Positions 51,864 through 61,094 of a stretch of DNA of 64,000 nt are shown here, piece by piece. Under the pieces are notes generated by a model, which ran no database searches, had not been told where the DNA came from, and saw nothing but the letters and a program-made list of their open reading frames with translations. Origin of the DNA: JBBCJT01 sp037190665 (GTDB lineage: Bacteria; Pseudomonadota; Alphaproteobacteria; Acetobacterales; Acetobacteraceae); assembly GCA_037190665.1 (NCBI GenBank), contig JBBCJT010000033.1, positions 23,384 through 87,383 on the forward strand, written 5' to 3'. Numbering within the stretch: the first letter of the stretch is position 1; every line of letters starts with the position of its first letter. The position numbers and the translations under genes were made by a program.

Positions 51864-52784
51864 TCACGCCGCGTCCAGTGCCGCCAGCAGCGCCGCGTTG
51901 CGCGCCCGTGCCGCCTGCGTGATCAGCGTGGCGAGCCGCTGCACCGTCCGCGCGCGGACCTGCGAGGCCGGATAGATCAGCGCATAGGGCAGGCTGATGG
52001 TCGGGCGCAGCCGCCGCATCACCTGCCCCGGCGCGCTCACCATCGCCACGAACGGATCGACGATCGCCACGCCGAGGCCGAGTATGGCGAGCTGGCAGGC
52101 CGTGGTGCCGTGCGTCGCCTCGAACCGGATGTCGATCGCCTGGCCGGCGGCGCGGAACGCGCGCTCCATGTGCTGGCGCACCAGTGAGCGCGGATGCGTC
52201 AGGATCAGGTCCTGCCCGGCCAGGTCCTCCACCTCCACCACCCTGCGCCGGGCCAGTTCATGGTCTGCGTGCATCAGCGCCACCGCCTCGGTGCGGCAGA
52301 TCTCCTCCACCGTGACGGCGGGATGCGCGAGCGGCAGCACGCTGACGCCGAGGTCGAACGCCTCCTGCCCCACCCACGCCTCGATATCGAGGCGCATGCG
52401 CGCATCCACGCTCGCGGTGAAGGCCGGCACCTCGCGCGCCATCGCGACGAGCGCATCGCCGAACAGCGCACCCATCACCGGCGGCGCGACCAGCAGCCGC
52501 ACGTGATCGTCGCGCCGGCCCAGCCGGATCTCGCCGGCGAGCTGCGCCAGCTCCTCGTGCCCGGCCAGCACCCGTTCGGCGTGGCGATAGAAGCGCACCG
52601 CCGGCTCCGTCAGCGCGAGCCTCCGGTTCTGCCGGGTGAACAGCGGAAAGCCGAGTTCCGCCTCCAGCCCCGCCAGCAGCCGGCCGACCTGCGGCTGGGT
52701 GCGGCCGAGCCGCACGGCGGCCTGCGAGACGGACCCGCCCTCGACGAAGGCGCGCAGCGCCTCAAGCGCGCGGAGACTGGGCAC
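51864..52784 (-). CDS. LysR-family transcriptional regulator
   Basis: A 306-aa regulator. HTH: LRALEALRAFVEGGSVSQAA, then VRLGRTQPQVGRLLAGLEAE. The effector domain contains DLGVSVLPLAHPAVTVEEIC and GTTACQLAILGLGVAIVDPF. It is divergent from the CocE-like hydrolase and Bug genes across a 111-bp gap containing an AT-richer stretch (ATGCGCATAATAAGTGCGAA), the likely operator region. Confidence 0.9.
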   Translation of the reverse strand: MPSLRALEALRAFVEGGSVSQAAVRLGRTQPQVGRLLAGLEAELGFPLFTRQNRRLALTEPAVRFYRHAERVLAGHEELAQLAGEIRLGRRDDHVRLLVAPPVMGALFGDALVAMAREVPAFTASVDARMRLDIEAWVGQEAFDLGVSVLPLAHPAVTVEEICRTEAVALMHADHELARRRVVEVEDLAGQDLILTHPRSLVRQHMERAFRAAGQAIDIRFEATHGTTACQLAILGLGVAIVDPFVAMVSAPGQVMRRLRPTISLPYALIYPASQVRARTVQRLATLITQAARARNAALLAALDAA

Positions 52785-52895
52785 GGCCGCCCCCTTTCAT
52801 GCGGAATGCGCATAATAAGTGCGAATTACTGCGATTGACGCAAGATTGCGGGCGTCGAACGCTCCGCGCGTCACAGCAGGGGCGTGCGCCGCGCG

Positions 52896-54734
52896 ATGTC
52901 CGACTCCGACCGCAACAGCCCGGCCTGGCGCGTCTCGCCGGGCGCCTATCTCGACTCGCGCCCCGCCGCGTTCGACCTGCCGGACGCCCCGGTCTCGACC
53001 TACGTGACCATGCGCGACGGCTGCCGCATCGCGGTCGATGCGTGGCTGCCGCGGCCGCGCGAAGGCGGCCCGGCGCGCGAGCGCGTGCCCGCCGTGCTGG
53101 TGCTGACGCCGTACTATCGCCGCTTCCGCGTGCGCGATGGCGCGACCGCCGATCCGATCCCGAACGCGGGCAAGTTCGTCCGGCTGCTGGTGCCGCACGG
53201 CTATGCCGTGGTGGTGGTCGATGTGCGCGGCACCGGCGCGAGCTTCGGCACGCGCGACAGCTTCCGCTCCCCGCGCGAACGCGACGACAGCCGCGAGATC
53301 GCCGACTGGGTGGTCGCGCAGGACTGGTCGGACGGACGCATCGGCGCGACCGGCATCTCCTATCCCGGCGCGGCGTCGGACTTCCTCGCCTCCACCGGCC
53401 ATCCGGCGGTGCGCGCCGTCGCGCCGCTGTTCGCGGTGTGGGACACCTGGACCGATCACTACTATCCGGGCGGCATCCTGCTGAACCGCCTGTCGCACAG
53501 CTACGACGAGCTGATGATCGCGATGGACCACGACCGGCGCGATCTGCTGTCGAAGATCAGCTACTACGCCGACCCCGCCTATGCCGGGCCGCATCCGGTG
53601 GACGAGGATGCGGACGGTGCGCTGCTCGCCGAGGCGGTGGCCGAGCATCACGGCAATTTCCACATGCCGGACTTCATCACCGAGTTCCGCTTCCGCGAGG
53701 ACCCGCTTCCCTACGATGCCGGGTTCAGCTCGGCGTCCTTCAGTCCGGCGGCCTACAGCGCGCATATCCGCCCAGACGTCGCCGTCTTCGCGTGTTCCGG
53801 CTGGCTCGACGGGGCCGGCTTCTCCAACGCGGCGATCGCCCGGTACCTGACGCTGCGCGACAATCCGGTGCACCTGCTGCTGGGCCCGTGGGACCACGGC
53901 GCGCGGACCAACATCTCGCCGTGGCGGAAGGAGGCCGACGCGCAGTTCAGCCTGACCGGCGCGCTGCTGCGCTTCTTCGACCACTACCTGATGGGACGCG
54001 CGACCGGACTGGAGCAGGAGGCGCGGGTCCATTCATTCAGCCTGCACGCCGAACGCTGGCGCGAAGATGCCGCATGGCCGCCGCCGACCAAGCCGGCGAC
54101 GCTGCACCTGACCGCCGGCGGCGGGCTGGCGGCCGCGCCTGCGGCGGCGGGCGAGGTGTCGTTCAAGGCGGACTTCGTCGCCGGCAGCGGCGACGGCACG
54201 CGCTACGAACGCCTCGCCGCGGTGAACACACGCAACTACTACACGGACTGGGCCCAGCGCGTGGCGCGGATGCCCGGCTTCAGCAGCGCCCCGCTCGCGG
54301 CGGATACTGAGATCACCGGCCATGCCATCGTGGATCTGTGGCTGCGGTCCAGCGAGCCGGATGCGGCGATCTTCGCCTACCTGTCGGAGATCGAGGCGGA
54401 CGGGACGGTCCACTACGTGACCGAGGGCCTGCTGCGCGCGCTGCACCGCAAGGAAAGCCCGGCGCCGGCGAGCCACCGGACAAGCTGGCCGTTCCGCAGC
54501 TTCCACCGCGCGGACGCGGCACCGCTGGTCGCGGGCGAACCCACGCGGATGCGCATTCCGCTGCTGCCGACATCCTGGGTCTTCAAGGCCGGCAGCCGCA
54601 TCCATCTCTGCTTCGCTGGCGCCGATGCCGACCACTGCACGCAAGTGCCGCACGGAAGGCCGCCGCTGCTGGGGATCCTGCACGGCGGCGCGCACGCCTC
54701 CACGCTCGAACTGCCGGTCCGCGCGGCGGACTGA
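52896..54734 (+). CDS. CocE/NonD family X-Pro-type hydrolase
   Basis: About 612 aa from ATG 52896 (MSDSDRNSPAW); GTG 52884 is an alternative. Alpha/beta hydrolase with Ser155 in GISYPGAASDFLAS, Asp in CSGWLDGAGF and His in LLGPWDHGARTN, the catalytic triad of CocE/NonD esterases. A C-terminal jelly-roll (ATLHLTAGGG, DIT-like TEITGHAIVDLWLRSSEPDA, SRIHLCFAGADADHC) follows. It may hydrolyse acyl esters or amides. The next gene encodes a solute-binding protein, so uptake and hydrolysis of one compound is likely. Confidence 0.9.
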   Translation: MSDSDRNSPAWRVSPGAYLDSRPAAFDLPDAPVSTYVTMRDGCRIAVDAWLPRPREGGPARERVPAVLVLTPYYRRFRVRDGATADPIPNAGKFVRLLVPHGYAVVVVDVRGTGASFGTRDSFRSPRERDDSREIADWVVAQDWSDGRIGATGISYPGAASDFLASTGHPAVRAVAPLFAVWDTWTDHYYPGGILLNRLSHSYDELMIAMDHDRRDLLSKISYYADPAYAGPHPVDEDADGALLAEAVAEHHGNFHMPDFITEFRFREDPLPYDAGFSSASFSPAAYSAHIRPDVAVFACSGWLDGAGFSNAAIARYLTLRDNPVHLLLGPWDHGARTNISPWRKEADAQFSLTGALLRFFDHYLMGRATGLEQEARVHSFSLHAERWREDAAWPPPTKPATLHLTAGGGLAAAPAAAGEVSFKADFVAGSGDGTRYERLAAVNTRNYYTDWAQRVARMPGFSSAPLAADTEITGHAIVDLWLRSSEPDAAIFAYLSEIEADGTVHYVTEGLLRALHRKESPAPASHRTSWPFRSFHRADAAPLVAGEPTRMRIPLLPTSWVFKAGSRIHLCFAGADADHCTQVPHGRPPLLGILHGGAHASTLELPVRAAD

Positions 54735-54785
54735 TCCTCAAGGCCGACAAGCACAATCACCGACACAGGAAGGGGAGCAACGGGG

Positions 54786-55775
54786 ATGACGAAGATGATG
54801 CTGCGGCGGCGACAGGCCGTGACGATGACGCTGGGCGCCGGCCTCGTGGCCAGCGGGGTCGGGCATGCGCAGGGCGGTTTTCCGACCCAGCCCATCCGCA
54901 TGATCGTGACCCAGACGCCGGGATCGAACACCGACATCGTCGCACGGCTGTTCGCCGAGCCGATGGCGCAGGATCTCGGCCAGCCGGTGGTGGTGGAGAA
55001 CCGCGCCGGCGCCAACGGGCTGGTCGCGACCTCCTACCTCAAGCAGCAGCGGCCGGACGGCTACACGATCATGGCGGTGGGCGTGTCGCTGCTCGCCTTC
55101 AACCCGCACCTCTACAGCAACCTGCCCTACGACCCGGCGACGGACTTCACCTACATCGCGCCGATGACGGACACGCCCTTCGTGCTGATCGCCAGCCGCA
55201 AGAGCGGCATCACCTCGGTCGCGCAGCTCATCGAGCGGGCGAAGGCGCAGCCGGGGAAGCTGACCTTCTCGAGCGCGGGGATCGGCAACTCCACGCATCT
55301 GGCGACCGAGATGATCGGGCAGGTCGCGGGGGTGGAGCTGATGCACGTGCCCTACAGCGGTGCCGCCACGGCGCTGACCGCGGTGATCTCGGGCGAGATC
55401 GACCTCGCCGTGCTGGTCCTCGGCGTGGCGCTGCCGCAGATCACCTCGGGCGCGGTGGTGCCGCTCGCTTCCGTCAGTCGCGAGCGCCAGACCCAGTTGC
55501 CGGACCTGCCGACGATCGCGCAGGCGGGCGTCGACGCGCCGATCATGCCGGGCTGGCTCGCCATCGTCGGGCCGGCGGGCATGCCGCAGCCGATCACCGA
55601 CCGGCTGAACGCATCGGTGCAGAAGGCGCTCGCCGATCCGGTGGTGAAGCGCAAGCTGGAGGAGCAGGCGCTGATCCCCCTGCCCGGCTCGGCCGCGGCG
55701 ATCCGCGAGCGAACAGAGACGGACAGCCGGACGTGGGGCGCGTTCATCCGGCAGCGCGGGCTGATCGTGCAGTAG
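54786..55775 (+). CDS. Bug-family tripartite tricarboxylate transporter substrate-binding protein
   Basis: A 329-aa periplasmic binding protein. Signal peptide MTKMMLRRRQAVTMTLGAGL, cleavage near GHAQG, then FPTQPIRMIVTQTPGSNTDI, VVVENRAGANGLVATSYLKQ, RPDGYTIMAVG and MHVPYSGAATALTAVISGEI, all Bug hallmarks. No TctA/TctB membrane genes are adjacent, as is common for these orphan proteins. It is co-oriented with the CocE hydrolase, 51 bp apart. Confidence 0.92.
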   Translation: MTKMMLRRRQAVTMTLGAGLVASGVGHAQGGFPTQPIRMIVTQTPGSNTDIVARLFAEPMAQDLGQPVVVENRAGANGLVATSYLKQQRPDGYTIMAVGVSLLAFNPHLYSNLPYDPATDFTYIAPMTDTPFVLIASRKSGITSVAQLIERAKAQPGKLTFSSAGIGNSTHLATEMIGQVAGVELMHVPYSGAATALTAVISGEIDLAVLVLGVALPQITSGAVVPLASVSRERQTQLPDLPTIAQAGVDAPIMPGWLAIVGPAGMPQPITDRLNASVQKALADPVVKRKLEEQALIPLPGSAAAIRERTETDSRTWGAFIRQRGLIVQ

Positions 55776-56224
55776 GATTGGGCGTCGGAGCGCGGCGGTG
55801 CAGTCGCGCTCCGCATTGCGGTTGCGGATGAGCCGGCGTGTCGTTTGGCAGCGTGACGTCGAAGCGGGATCGAGGCGGCGTTGCGTCGGATGCGCGTGCC
55901 ATCGCGGTCGATGGCAACGCGCGTCCGGCTCGGTCAACGTCCTGGAAGTCGGCAGCTTGTCTCGTGACGCTGGTGAATGGCCTGTGCCCTTGGCGCCGGG
56001 TCGTACCTGCGCCACCGACCCTCACCCCGGCCCTCTCCCGCAGGCGGGAGAGGGAGCAGGCCCGATCGTCATTCAGCAGCAGCCGACATGTTCAGGTGAT
56101 TGACTGACGGCCGAAGCGCACTGGAGATCACGTCACCAGGAAATGTGGGTCGGCTATCATCGGCTCGGCGATGCGCCCGTCATCGGCTATCGACACAGAG
56201 CGCATGGACCGCGATAGCCAGCCC
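55776..56224. other. Gap with gene remnant and REP-like repeat
   Basis: It contains a degenerate copy of the 3' end of the next gene (55792-55880), a REP-like palindrome at 56018-56054 (CCCTCACCCCGGCCCTCTCC then CGCAGGCGGGAGAGGG), and about 170 bp with no recognisable feature before 56225. Confidence 0.55.
55792..55880 (-). pseudogene. Partial duplicate of the 3' end of the neighbouring secreted-protein gene
   Basis: Minus strand reads SRFDVTLPNDTPAHP in one frame and, after a shift, RNRNAERDCTAALRR. The intact gene at 56225 ends SRFEATLANGTINLTG...RNRNADRDCTGTLRR. The DNA match GTGCAGTCGCG.TCCGC.TTG at 55798 and 56243 is strong. About 27 bp are missing in the middle. It is a truncated paralogue. 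Confidence 0.6.
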
Positions 56225-56647
56225 TCAGCGACGGAGCGTGCCGGTGCAGTCGCGATCCGCGTTGCGGTTGCGCCGCACCCATCTCTGCTTGCCGGTGAGG
56301 TTGATGGTGCCGTTGGCAAGCGTCGCCTCGAAGCGCGACTGCAGCTCGGTGGTTGCCCCCCGCGCGCTGGTCACGCTGGCGCCGCCGGTCAGCGTCGCCT
56401 TGCCGCCGGCCAGCGTGCCGATCGCGGTCTCCCGCCCGCCGCTGCCGCTGCCGTCGGTGCTCCGGAACTCGCGGATGAAGGTCAGCCTGTCGCCCTGCTG
56501 TGTGATGGTCACGCGGGCGTTCAGCTCGGGCAGGTCCATCGCCGGGATGGCGCCGCAGCGCAGCGTGCCGGTGTAGATGGCATCCTGGGCCTGCGCCGGG
56601 GCGAGCGACAGCAGGCCGGCGGCGACAAGGGCGGCGGCACGAAGCAT
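56225..56647 (-). CDS. Small secreted protein, unknown function
   Basis: A 140-aa protein with a signal peptide (MLRAAALVAAGLLSLAPAQA) and a beta-rich mature domain (YTGTLRCGAIPAMDLPELNA, VTITQQGDRLTFIREFRSTD, ATLANGTINLTGKQRWVRRN) ending in a Cys-containing motif DCTGTLRR. The two cysteines (LRCG and DCTG) may form a disulfide. Start 56647 follows GGAGG; an ATG at 56659 would include that ribosome site. A broken paralogue lies 350 bp away. Confidence 0.7.
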   Translation of the reverse strand: MLRAAALVAAGLLSLAPAQAQDAIYTGTLRCGAIPAMDLPELNARVTITQQGDRLTFIREFRSTDGSGSGGRETAIGTLAGGKATLTGGASVTSARGATTELQSRFEATLANGTINLTGKQRWVRRNRNADRDCTGTLRR

Positions 56648-56752
56648 GACATCCTCCACACGGATGCGCGGGAGTGTCGGGCAGATTCTTACCTATACGC
56701 AACGTCGTGCCGCGCGCATGAACAAGATGTCATCCCACCTGCGCGGGCAGGA

Positions 56753-57361
56753 TCAGCGCAGGATGCGCTCCCCGGCGGGGGTCGCGATGCCCGCCTGCAA
56801 CCGGCCGGATCCCGGGCGCAGGGCGATGACGCCGGCGAGACCGCGCGCCGCAAGCGCGACCGTGGCCGCATCCGGATCGGGGATAGACGCCTCCAGCGCT
56901 ACTAGCCGCGCGCCGCTCTCGGGAAACGCGGGCGGGGCCGTCTGCCACTGGATCATCGGCGGCACCGCGCCACCGTGCAGCAGCGCCCCGCCTGCCGGCA
57001 CCGCGAAGCGCCAGCGCAACGCATCGCGGGCGAAGGGCACGATCGCGCCCAGATCGGGCAGGCCTGCGAGTGCGTCGAGATCGTCCGTGCGCGCGACCCA
57101 GGTGACGAGGCGCGGCCCCTCCCTCAGCGTCGCCGGATCGCTCAGCCCGAACCAGCGCGGCCCGTCCGGCGCGGGCGCGTCCGGGTCGATCGCGATCACC
57201 TCCAGATACGCATCCGGCCCCAGGCCGAGCAGCATGTTGTGCGTGCCCATCCGCGCATGGCTGCCGCCCGGCGCGGGGCGGAGGCCGATGCAGGCTTCGA
57301 CATGCGCCGCACCCTCCGCAAGCGTGGGCGCGGCGACGACCAGATGATCGAGGGTCGCCAT
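56753..57361 (-). CDS. VOC-family glyoxalase-like protein
   Basis: A 202-aa protein beginning MATLDHLVVAAPTLAEGAAH, then GSHARMGTHNMLLGLGPDAY and LEVIAIDPDAP. This is the glyoxalase-like domain with a His at the start and Glu in YLEVI as likely metal ligands. The substrate is unknown. Its ATG overlaps the ilvD stop (ATGA), so it is translated with ilvD. Confidence 0.85.
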   Translation of the reverse strand: MATLDHLVVAAPTLAEGAAHVEACIGLRPAPGGSHARMGTHNMLLGLGPDAYLEVIAIDPDAPAPDGPRWFGLSDPATLREGPRLVTWVARTDDLDALAGLPDLGAIVPFARDALRWRFAVPAGGALLHGGAVPPMIQWQTAPPAFPESGARLVALEASIPDPDAATVALAARGLAGVIALRPGSGRLQAGIATPAGERILR

Positions 57362-59085
57362 CAGATATCCGCGTAGCAGTGCGTTTCCGCCTCGCCGCCC
57401 GGATGCGTCACCGCACCCAGATGCGCCGGGCCGACAAGCTGCGCGTACTTCCAGATCGCGCCGGCATTGTAGTCGGTCGGCCGCGGCTGCCACGCCTTGC
57501 GCCGCGCCTCCAGTTCCCCGGCGGGGATGTCGATGTCGATCGTGCCCTGTGCGGCGTCGATGACGATGCGGTCGCCGTCCTTCAGCAGCGCGATCGGCCC
57601 ACCGACCGCCGCCTCCGGCCCGACATGGCCGACACAGAAGCCGCGCGTCGCGCCGGAGAAGCGGCCGTCGGTGATCAGCGCCACCGCCTCGCCCATGCCC
57701 TGTCCGTAGATGGCCGAGGTGGTGGACAGCATCTCCCGCATGCCCGGCCCGCCCCTGGGGCCTTCGTAGCGGATCACCAGCACGTCGCCGGCCTTGTAGG
57801 CCTTGTCCTGCACCGCCTTGAAGGCGTCCTCCTCGCAGTCGAAGCAGCGCGCCACGCCCTCGAAGCGCAGCTTCTTCATGCCCGCGACCTTCACGATCGC
57901 ACCTTCGGGGGCGAGGCTGCCCTTCAGCCCGACCACGCCGCCGGTCGGCGTGATGGCGCGGCTGACCGGGTAGATCACGTCCTGATCGACGGGGAAGACG
58001 ACATCCGCGTGGTTCTCGGCGAGCGTCCTTCCCGTCACCGTCATGCAGTCGCCATGCAGCAGCCCGGCATCGAGCAGCGCCTTGATGATCACCGGGATGC
58101 CGCCGACGCGATGCACATCGAGCGCGACGTACTTCCCGCCCGGCTTGAGGTCGGCGATGTAGGGCGTGCGGCGCATGATCTCCGCCACGTCGTCCATGGT
58201 GAAGCGGATGCCGGCCTCATGCGCCATGGCCGGCAGATGCAGCCCGGCATTGGTCGATCCGCCGGTCGCGCCGACGATGACGGCGGCATTCTCCAGCGCC
58301 TTGCGGGTGACGATGTCGCGCGGACGCAGGCCGAGTTCCAGCAGCTTCATCACCGCCCTGCCGGATTCCACCGCCCAGCGGTCGCGCTCCTCATACGGCG
58401 CGGGCGCGCCGGCGGAGCCGGGCAGCGCGAGGCCGATCGCCTCGCTGACGGTCGCCATCGTGTTGGCGGTGAACTGCCCGCCGCACGCGCCGGCCGAAGG
58501 GCAGGCGACGCATTCCAGCGCGTGCAGTTCCTCATCGTCCATCTTGCCGGCGGCGTGCTGGCCCACCGCCTCGAACACGTCCACCACCGTCACATCGCGG
58601 TCGTGGAAGCGGCCGGGCAGGATCGAGCCGCCGTACATGAACACCGACGGCACGTTCAGCCGCAGCATCGCCATCATCATGCCGGGCAGCGACTTGTCGC
58701 AGCCGGCGAGGCCGACCAGCGCGTCGTAGCAATGGCCGCGCACCGTGGCTTCCACGCTGTCCGCGATGATCTCGCGGCTGACCAGCGAGGATTTCATCCC
58801 CTGATGGCCCATCGCGATGCCGTCCGTCACCGTGATGGTGGTGAACTCGCGCGGCGTGCCGCCGGCTTCCTTCACCCCGGTCTTCACGCTCTGCGCCTGC
58901 CGGCCGAGGGCGATGTTGCAAGGCGCGGCCTCGTTCCAGCAGGTCGCGACGCCGACGAAGGGCTGCGCGATCTCGTCCTCCGTCAGCCCCATCGCGTAGT
59001 AGTAGGACCGGTGCGGCGCGCGGCCGGGGCCTTCGGTGACGTGACGGGACGGCAGCCTGGACTTGTCCCAGCGCTTCTTCAGCAT
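57361..59085 (-). CDS. ilvD: IlvD-family dihydroxy-acid dehydratase
   Basis: A 574-aa iron-sulfur dehydratase. Cysteines that bind the cluster are visible in GLAGCDKSLPGMMMAMLRLN and in CVACPSAGACGGQFTANTMA; other blocks are TITVTDGIAMGHQGMKSSLV, GATGGSTNAGLHLPAMAHEA, YEGPRGGPGMREMLSTTSAI and TDGRFSGATRGFCVGHVGPE. It makes 2-keto acids for valine and isoleucine synthesis; a sugar-acid dehydratase of the same family is less likely. Start 59085 (MLKKRWDKSRLPS) was chosen by family comparison. Confidence 0.9.
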   Translation of the reverse strand: MLKKRWDKSRLPSRHVTEGPGRAPHRSYYYAMGLTEDEIAQPFVGVATCWNEAAPCNIALGRQAQSVKTGVKEAGGTPREFTTITVTDGIAMGHQGMKSSLVSREIIADSVEATVRGHCYDALVGLAGCDKSLPGMMMAMLRLNVPSVFMYGGSILPGRFHDRDVTVVDVFEAVGQHAAGKMDDEELHALECVACPSAGACGGQFTANTMATVSEAIGLALPGSAGAPAPYEERDRWAVESGRAVMKLLELGLRPRDIVTRKALENAAVIVGATGGSTNAGLHLPAMAHEAGIRFTMDDVAEIMRRTPYIADLKPGGKYVALDVHRVGGIPVIIKALLDAGLLHGDCMTVTGRTLAENHADVVFPVDQDVIYPVSRAITPTGGVVGLKGSLAPEGAIVKVAGMKKLRFEGVARCFDCEEDAFKAVQDKAYKAGDVLVIRYEGPRGGPGMREMLSTTSAIYGQGMGEAVALITDGRFSGATRGFCVGHVGPEAAVGGPIALLKDGDRIVIDAAQGTIDIDIPAGELEARRKAWQPRPTDYNAGAIWKYAQLVGPAHLGAVTHPGGEAETHCYADI

Positions 59086-59253
59086 CGAACGTTCTTCCCC
59101 TCGGCTGTCCCCCGAGCCTGTGACACGGGACGCGGGCCGGCAAGGCGTTCCCGCCGCCGGGTGAAACGGGACACCCGCCGACCGCGCCGTGGCCCCTATC
59201 ATCGCAATGCCCAGGTCATGGCATGGCCGCATCGTCCGAGAGGATTTCGCCGC

Positions 59254-60135
59254 ATGACTCACTTCTGGGGTGTCGACAGCTTCAGCCCTGCCAGCCACAT
59301 GGTCGGCGTGCCAGCGGCGCATCTGCGGGCCGGCGAGCGGGCCGGGCTGCGGGAAACGCTGTTCGACTACGTGACGCGGCGTGCGGGCCGCGCGCCGGAT
59401 TTCTGGGGCCGGTATCTCAACAACGGGCTCCGCAGCGCGCTTCAGCCCGGCGAGGCGGCGTTCATCTTCGCGCAGGGCGAAGGGCGCTGCCGCATCGCAC
59501 TGGTCTACAACGGCATCCGCGGCGAACCGGCCGGCGCCGCCGCGGGCCGCGCGGGCGGCGAGGCCGCGGCGCGCGAGGCCGTCGCGCTCGCGATCGCGCA
59601 GGGCGTGCCGACCTATGTGCGCATCTACCTCGACCTCGAAGGCTGGCGCGTGGAGCCGGAGTTCCTGGAGGGGTGGTGGGACGGGATGTCCGCCTCCTCC
59701 TATGCCGGCGCGGGCGGCATCTACGGCCGCGGCGCGGAGGTCGTGCCGCGACCCCGCAGCCACATGCCCGACCTGTCCCGGCGCCCGCACAGCAGCGGCT
59801 GGGCCGCGCGCGTGCCGGCGGCCGAAGACCGGGCCGCGGCGCGGGCGTTTCCGGGGCTGATCTCGGATATCGCCGCGGGGCGCAGCACGCGGCCGCAGAG
59901 CCGGTACATCTGGTCCAACATCCCGCGCCGCTTCGACCAGAACAGGGACACGCCGGCGGGCACGCAGATCATCCCGGACAGCTTCGGCGCGGTCGGGCCC
60001 GTGGGCGCGATGCTGAACCGCACGGTGCTGTGGCAGTACCGCTTCGGCGCCTTCTGGGCGGAGGGGACCACCCGGGGCATGGTCGATCTCGATCTCGCGC
60101 TGGAGGCTGGCTACGCGGAGATGTGGCGCGCCTGA
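59254..60135 (+). CDS. DUF1906 (Rv2525c-like) glycoside-hydrolase-like protein
   Basis: A 293-aa protein, start MTHFWGVDSFSPASHMVGVP, with GAGAGG upstream. The FWGVDS start, IALVYNGIRGEPAG, VPTYVRIYLDLEGWRVEPEF and FLEGWWDGMSASSYAGAGGI strands fit the TIM-barrel DUF1906 domain, thought to bind or cut cell-wall sugars. No signal peptide is visible. It is divergent from ilvD. Confidence 0.75.
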   Translation: MTHFWGVDSFSPASHMVGVPAAHLRAGERAGLRETLFDYVTRRAGRAPDFWGRYLNNGLRSALQPGEAAFIFAQGEGRCRIALVYNGIRGEPAGAAAGRAGGEAAAREAVALAIAQGVPTYVRIYLDLEGWRVEPEFLEGWWDGMSASSYAGAGGIYGRGAEVVPRPRSHMPDLSRRPHSSGWAARVPAAEDRAAARAFPGLISDIAAGRSTRPQSRYIWSNIPRRFDQNRDTPAGTQIIPDSFGAVGPVGAMLNRTVLWQYRFGAFWAEGTTRGMVDLDLALEAGYAEMWRA

Positions 60136-60166
60136 GCGGCTGCGCGGCAATTGCGCAGGCGGTGGA

Positions 60167-60955
60167 TTACGTGGAGAGGCGAGGCATTCGGTCTCCCGCA
60201 TCCGTCAGCGCCCGGACCGCTGAAAGCAGGTCGTCACGTCCTGTCGCCCTGTGCGGCAGGGCGATGCGGGCGTGCTGGTCGCCGAGGCGGATGTCGATGC
60301 CCTCGGGGTCGAGGCAGGCCACGCGCCACGGGCCTTCGGCCTGGCCGGCCCTGACCACGGCAAGATGACGGATCGCGCCGGCATGCGCGGCGTTGAGCCA
60401 CGCTGCAAGGTCCGCCTCCTCCGCCGCCAGCGCCTCCGCCCCGCGCAGGTCGGTCAGCATGTCCGCCGCGGTGAGTTCGGGCGCGAGGCGCTTGCCGCCC
60501 AGCAGATCGACGCCGTCGAGCGCGATGCGCCAGATCGCGAAGCCGGGAAGGCCGGCGGGCAGCGTCAGCTTCGGATGACATGCGAGGAAGCGGCGCCGCG
60601 ACCGTGCGTCCTCCGCCCGGTGCGCCGTGCCCGTCAACGTCAGCCGTCCGCTCCCCGCCCGGATGGGCTCGCCCGCGGGCACCGGCAGCAGGGACACGCG
60701 CGGGTCGGCGAGGATGTTGCGCGTGTGCAGGGCGACGCGGGAGATCAGCATCAGCGGCGTGCCGTCCATGTCCGTGGCGATGGCGACGGTGGAGGCGAAC
60801 GGATAGCCGCTGCCCGCATCCAGCGTCGCCAGGGCGGCGACGCGGGCGGTGCGCAGCAGCGTGCAGGCATATCCGGCCGAGTCGAATGCCGGATCGCCGG
60901 AAGGCGGCAGGGGATGCGGTCTCGGGCTGATGGCCGGCGGCAAACGGGCTGTCAT
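60167..60955 (-). CDS. HugZ-like pyridoxamine-phosphate-oxidase-fold protein
   Basis: A 262-aa protein with ribosome site GGAGG before the ATG at 60955. N-terminal split-barrel flavin-type domain (ARVAALATLDAGSGYPFAST, TPLMLISRVALHTRNILADP, RVSLLPVP, RLTLTGTAHRA, RRRFLACHPK) and a C-terminal DUF2470-like domain (AAWLNAAHAGAIRHLAVVRA, DPEGIDIRLGDQHARIALPH). This pair is typical of HugZ heme-utilisation proteins. The heme-binding role is inferred from architecture. Confidence 0.85.
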   Translation of the reverse strand: MTARLPPAISPRPHPLPPSGDPAFDSAGYACTLLRTARVAALATLDAGSGYPFASTVAIATDMDGTPLMLISRVALHTRNILADPRVSLLPVPAGEPIRAGSGRLTLTGTAHRAEDARSRRRFLACHPKLTLPAGLPGFAIWRIALDGVDLLGGKRLAPELTAADMLTDLRGAEALAAEEADLAAWLNAAHAGAIRHLAVVRAGQAEGPWRVACLDPEGIDIRLGDQHARIALPHRATGRDDLLSAVRALTDAGDRMPRLST

Positions 60956-61094
60956 GCGGCGACCTCCGTGAACGGAAGCCGCCTGACTAAGCATCACGCG
61001 CGATCGGACCAGCACCATCGCCGCGCACGGCCACGGCGCGGATATGGATTGTGTCCGGCCGTGGCGGCGTTAGGTTGGATGCAGGCGAACGGGA

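Noticed and set aside
57379..59253. Long plus-strand open frame opposite ilvD running into the DUF1906 gene
   Set aside because: It is the antisense shadow of ilvD (His/Arg/Asp-rich, no family features). The real gene starts at 59254.
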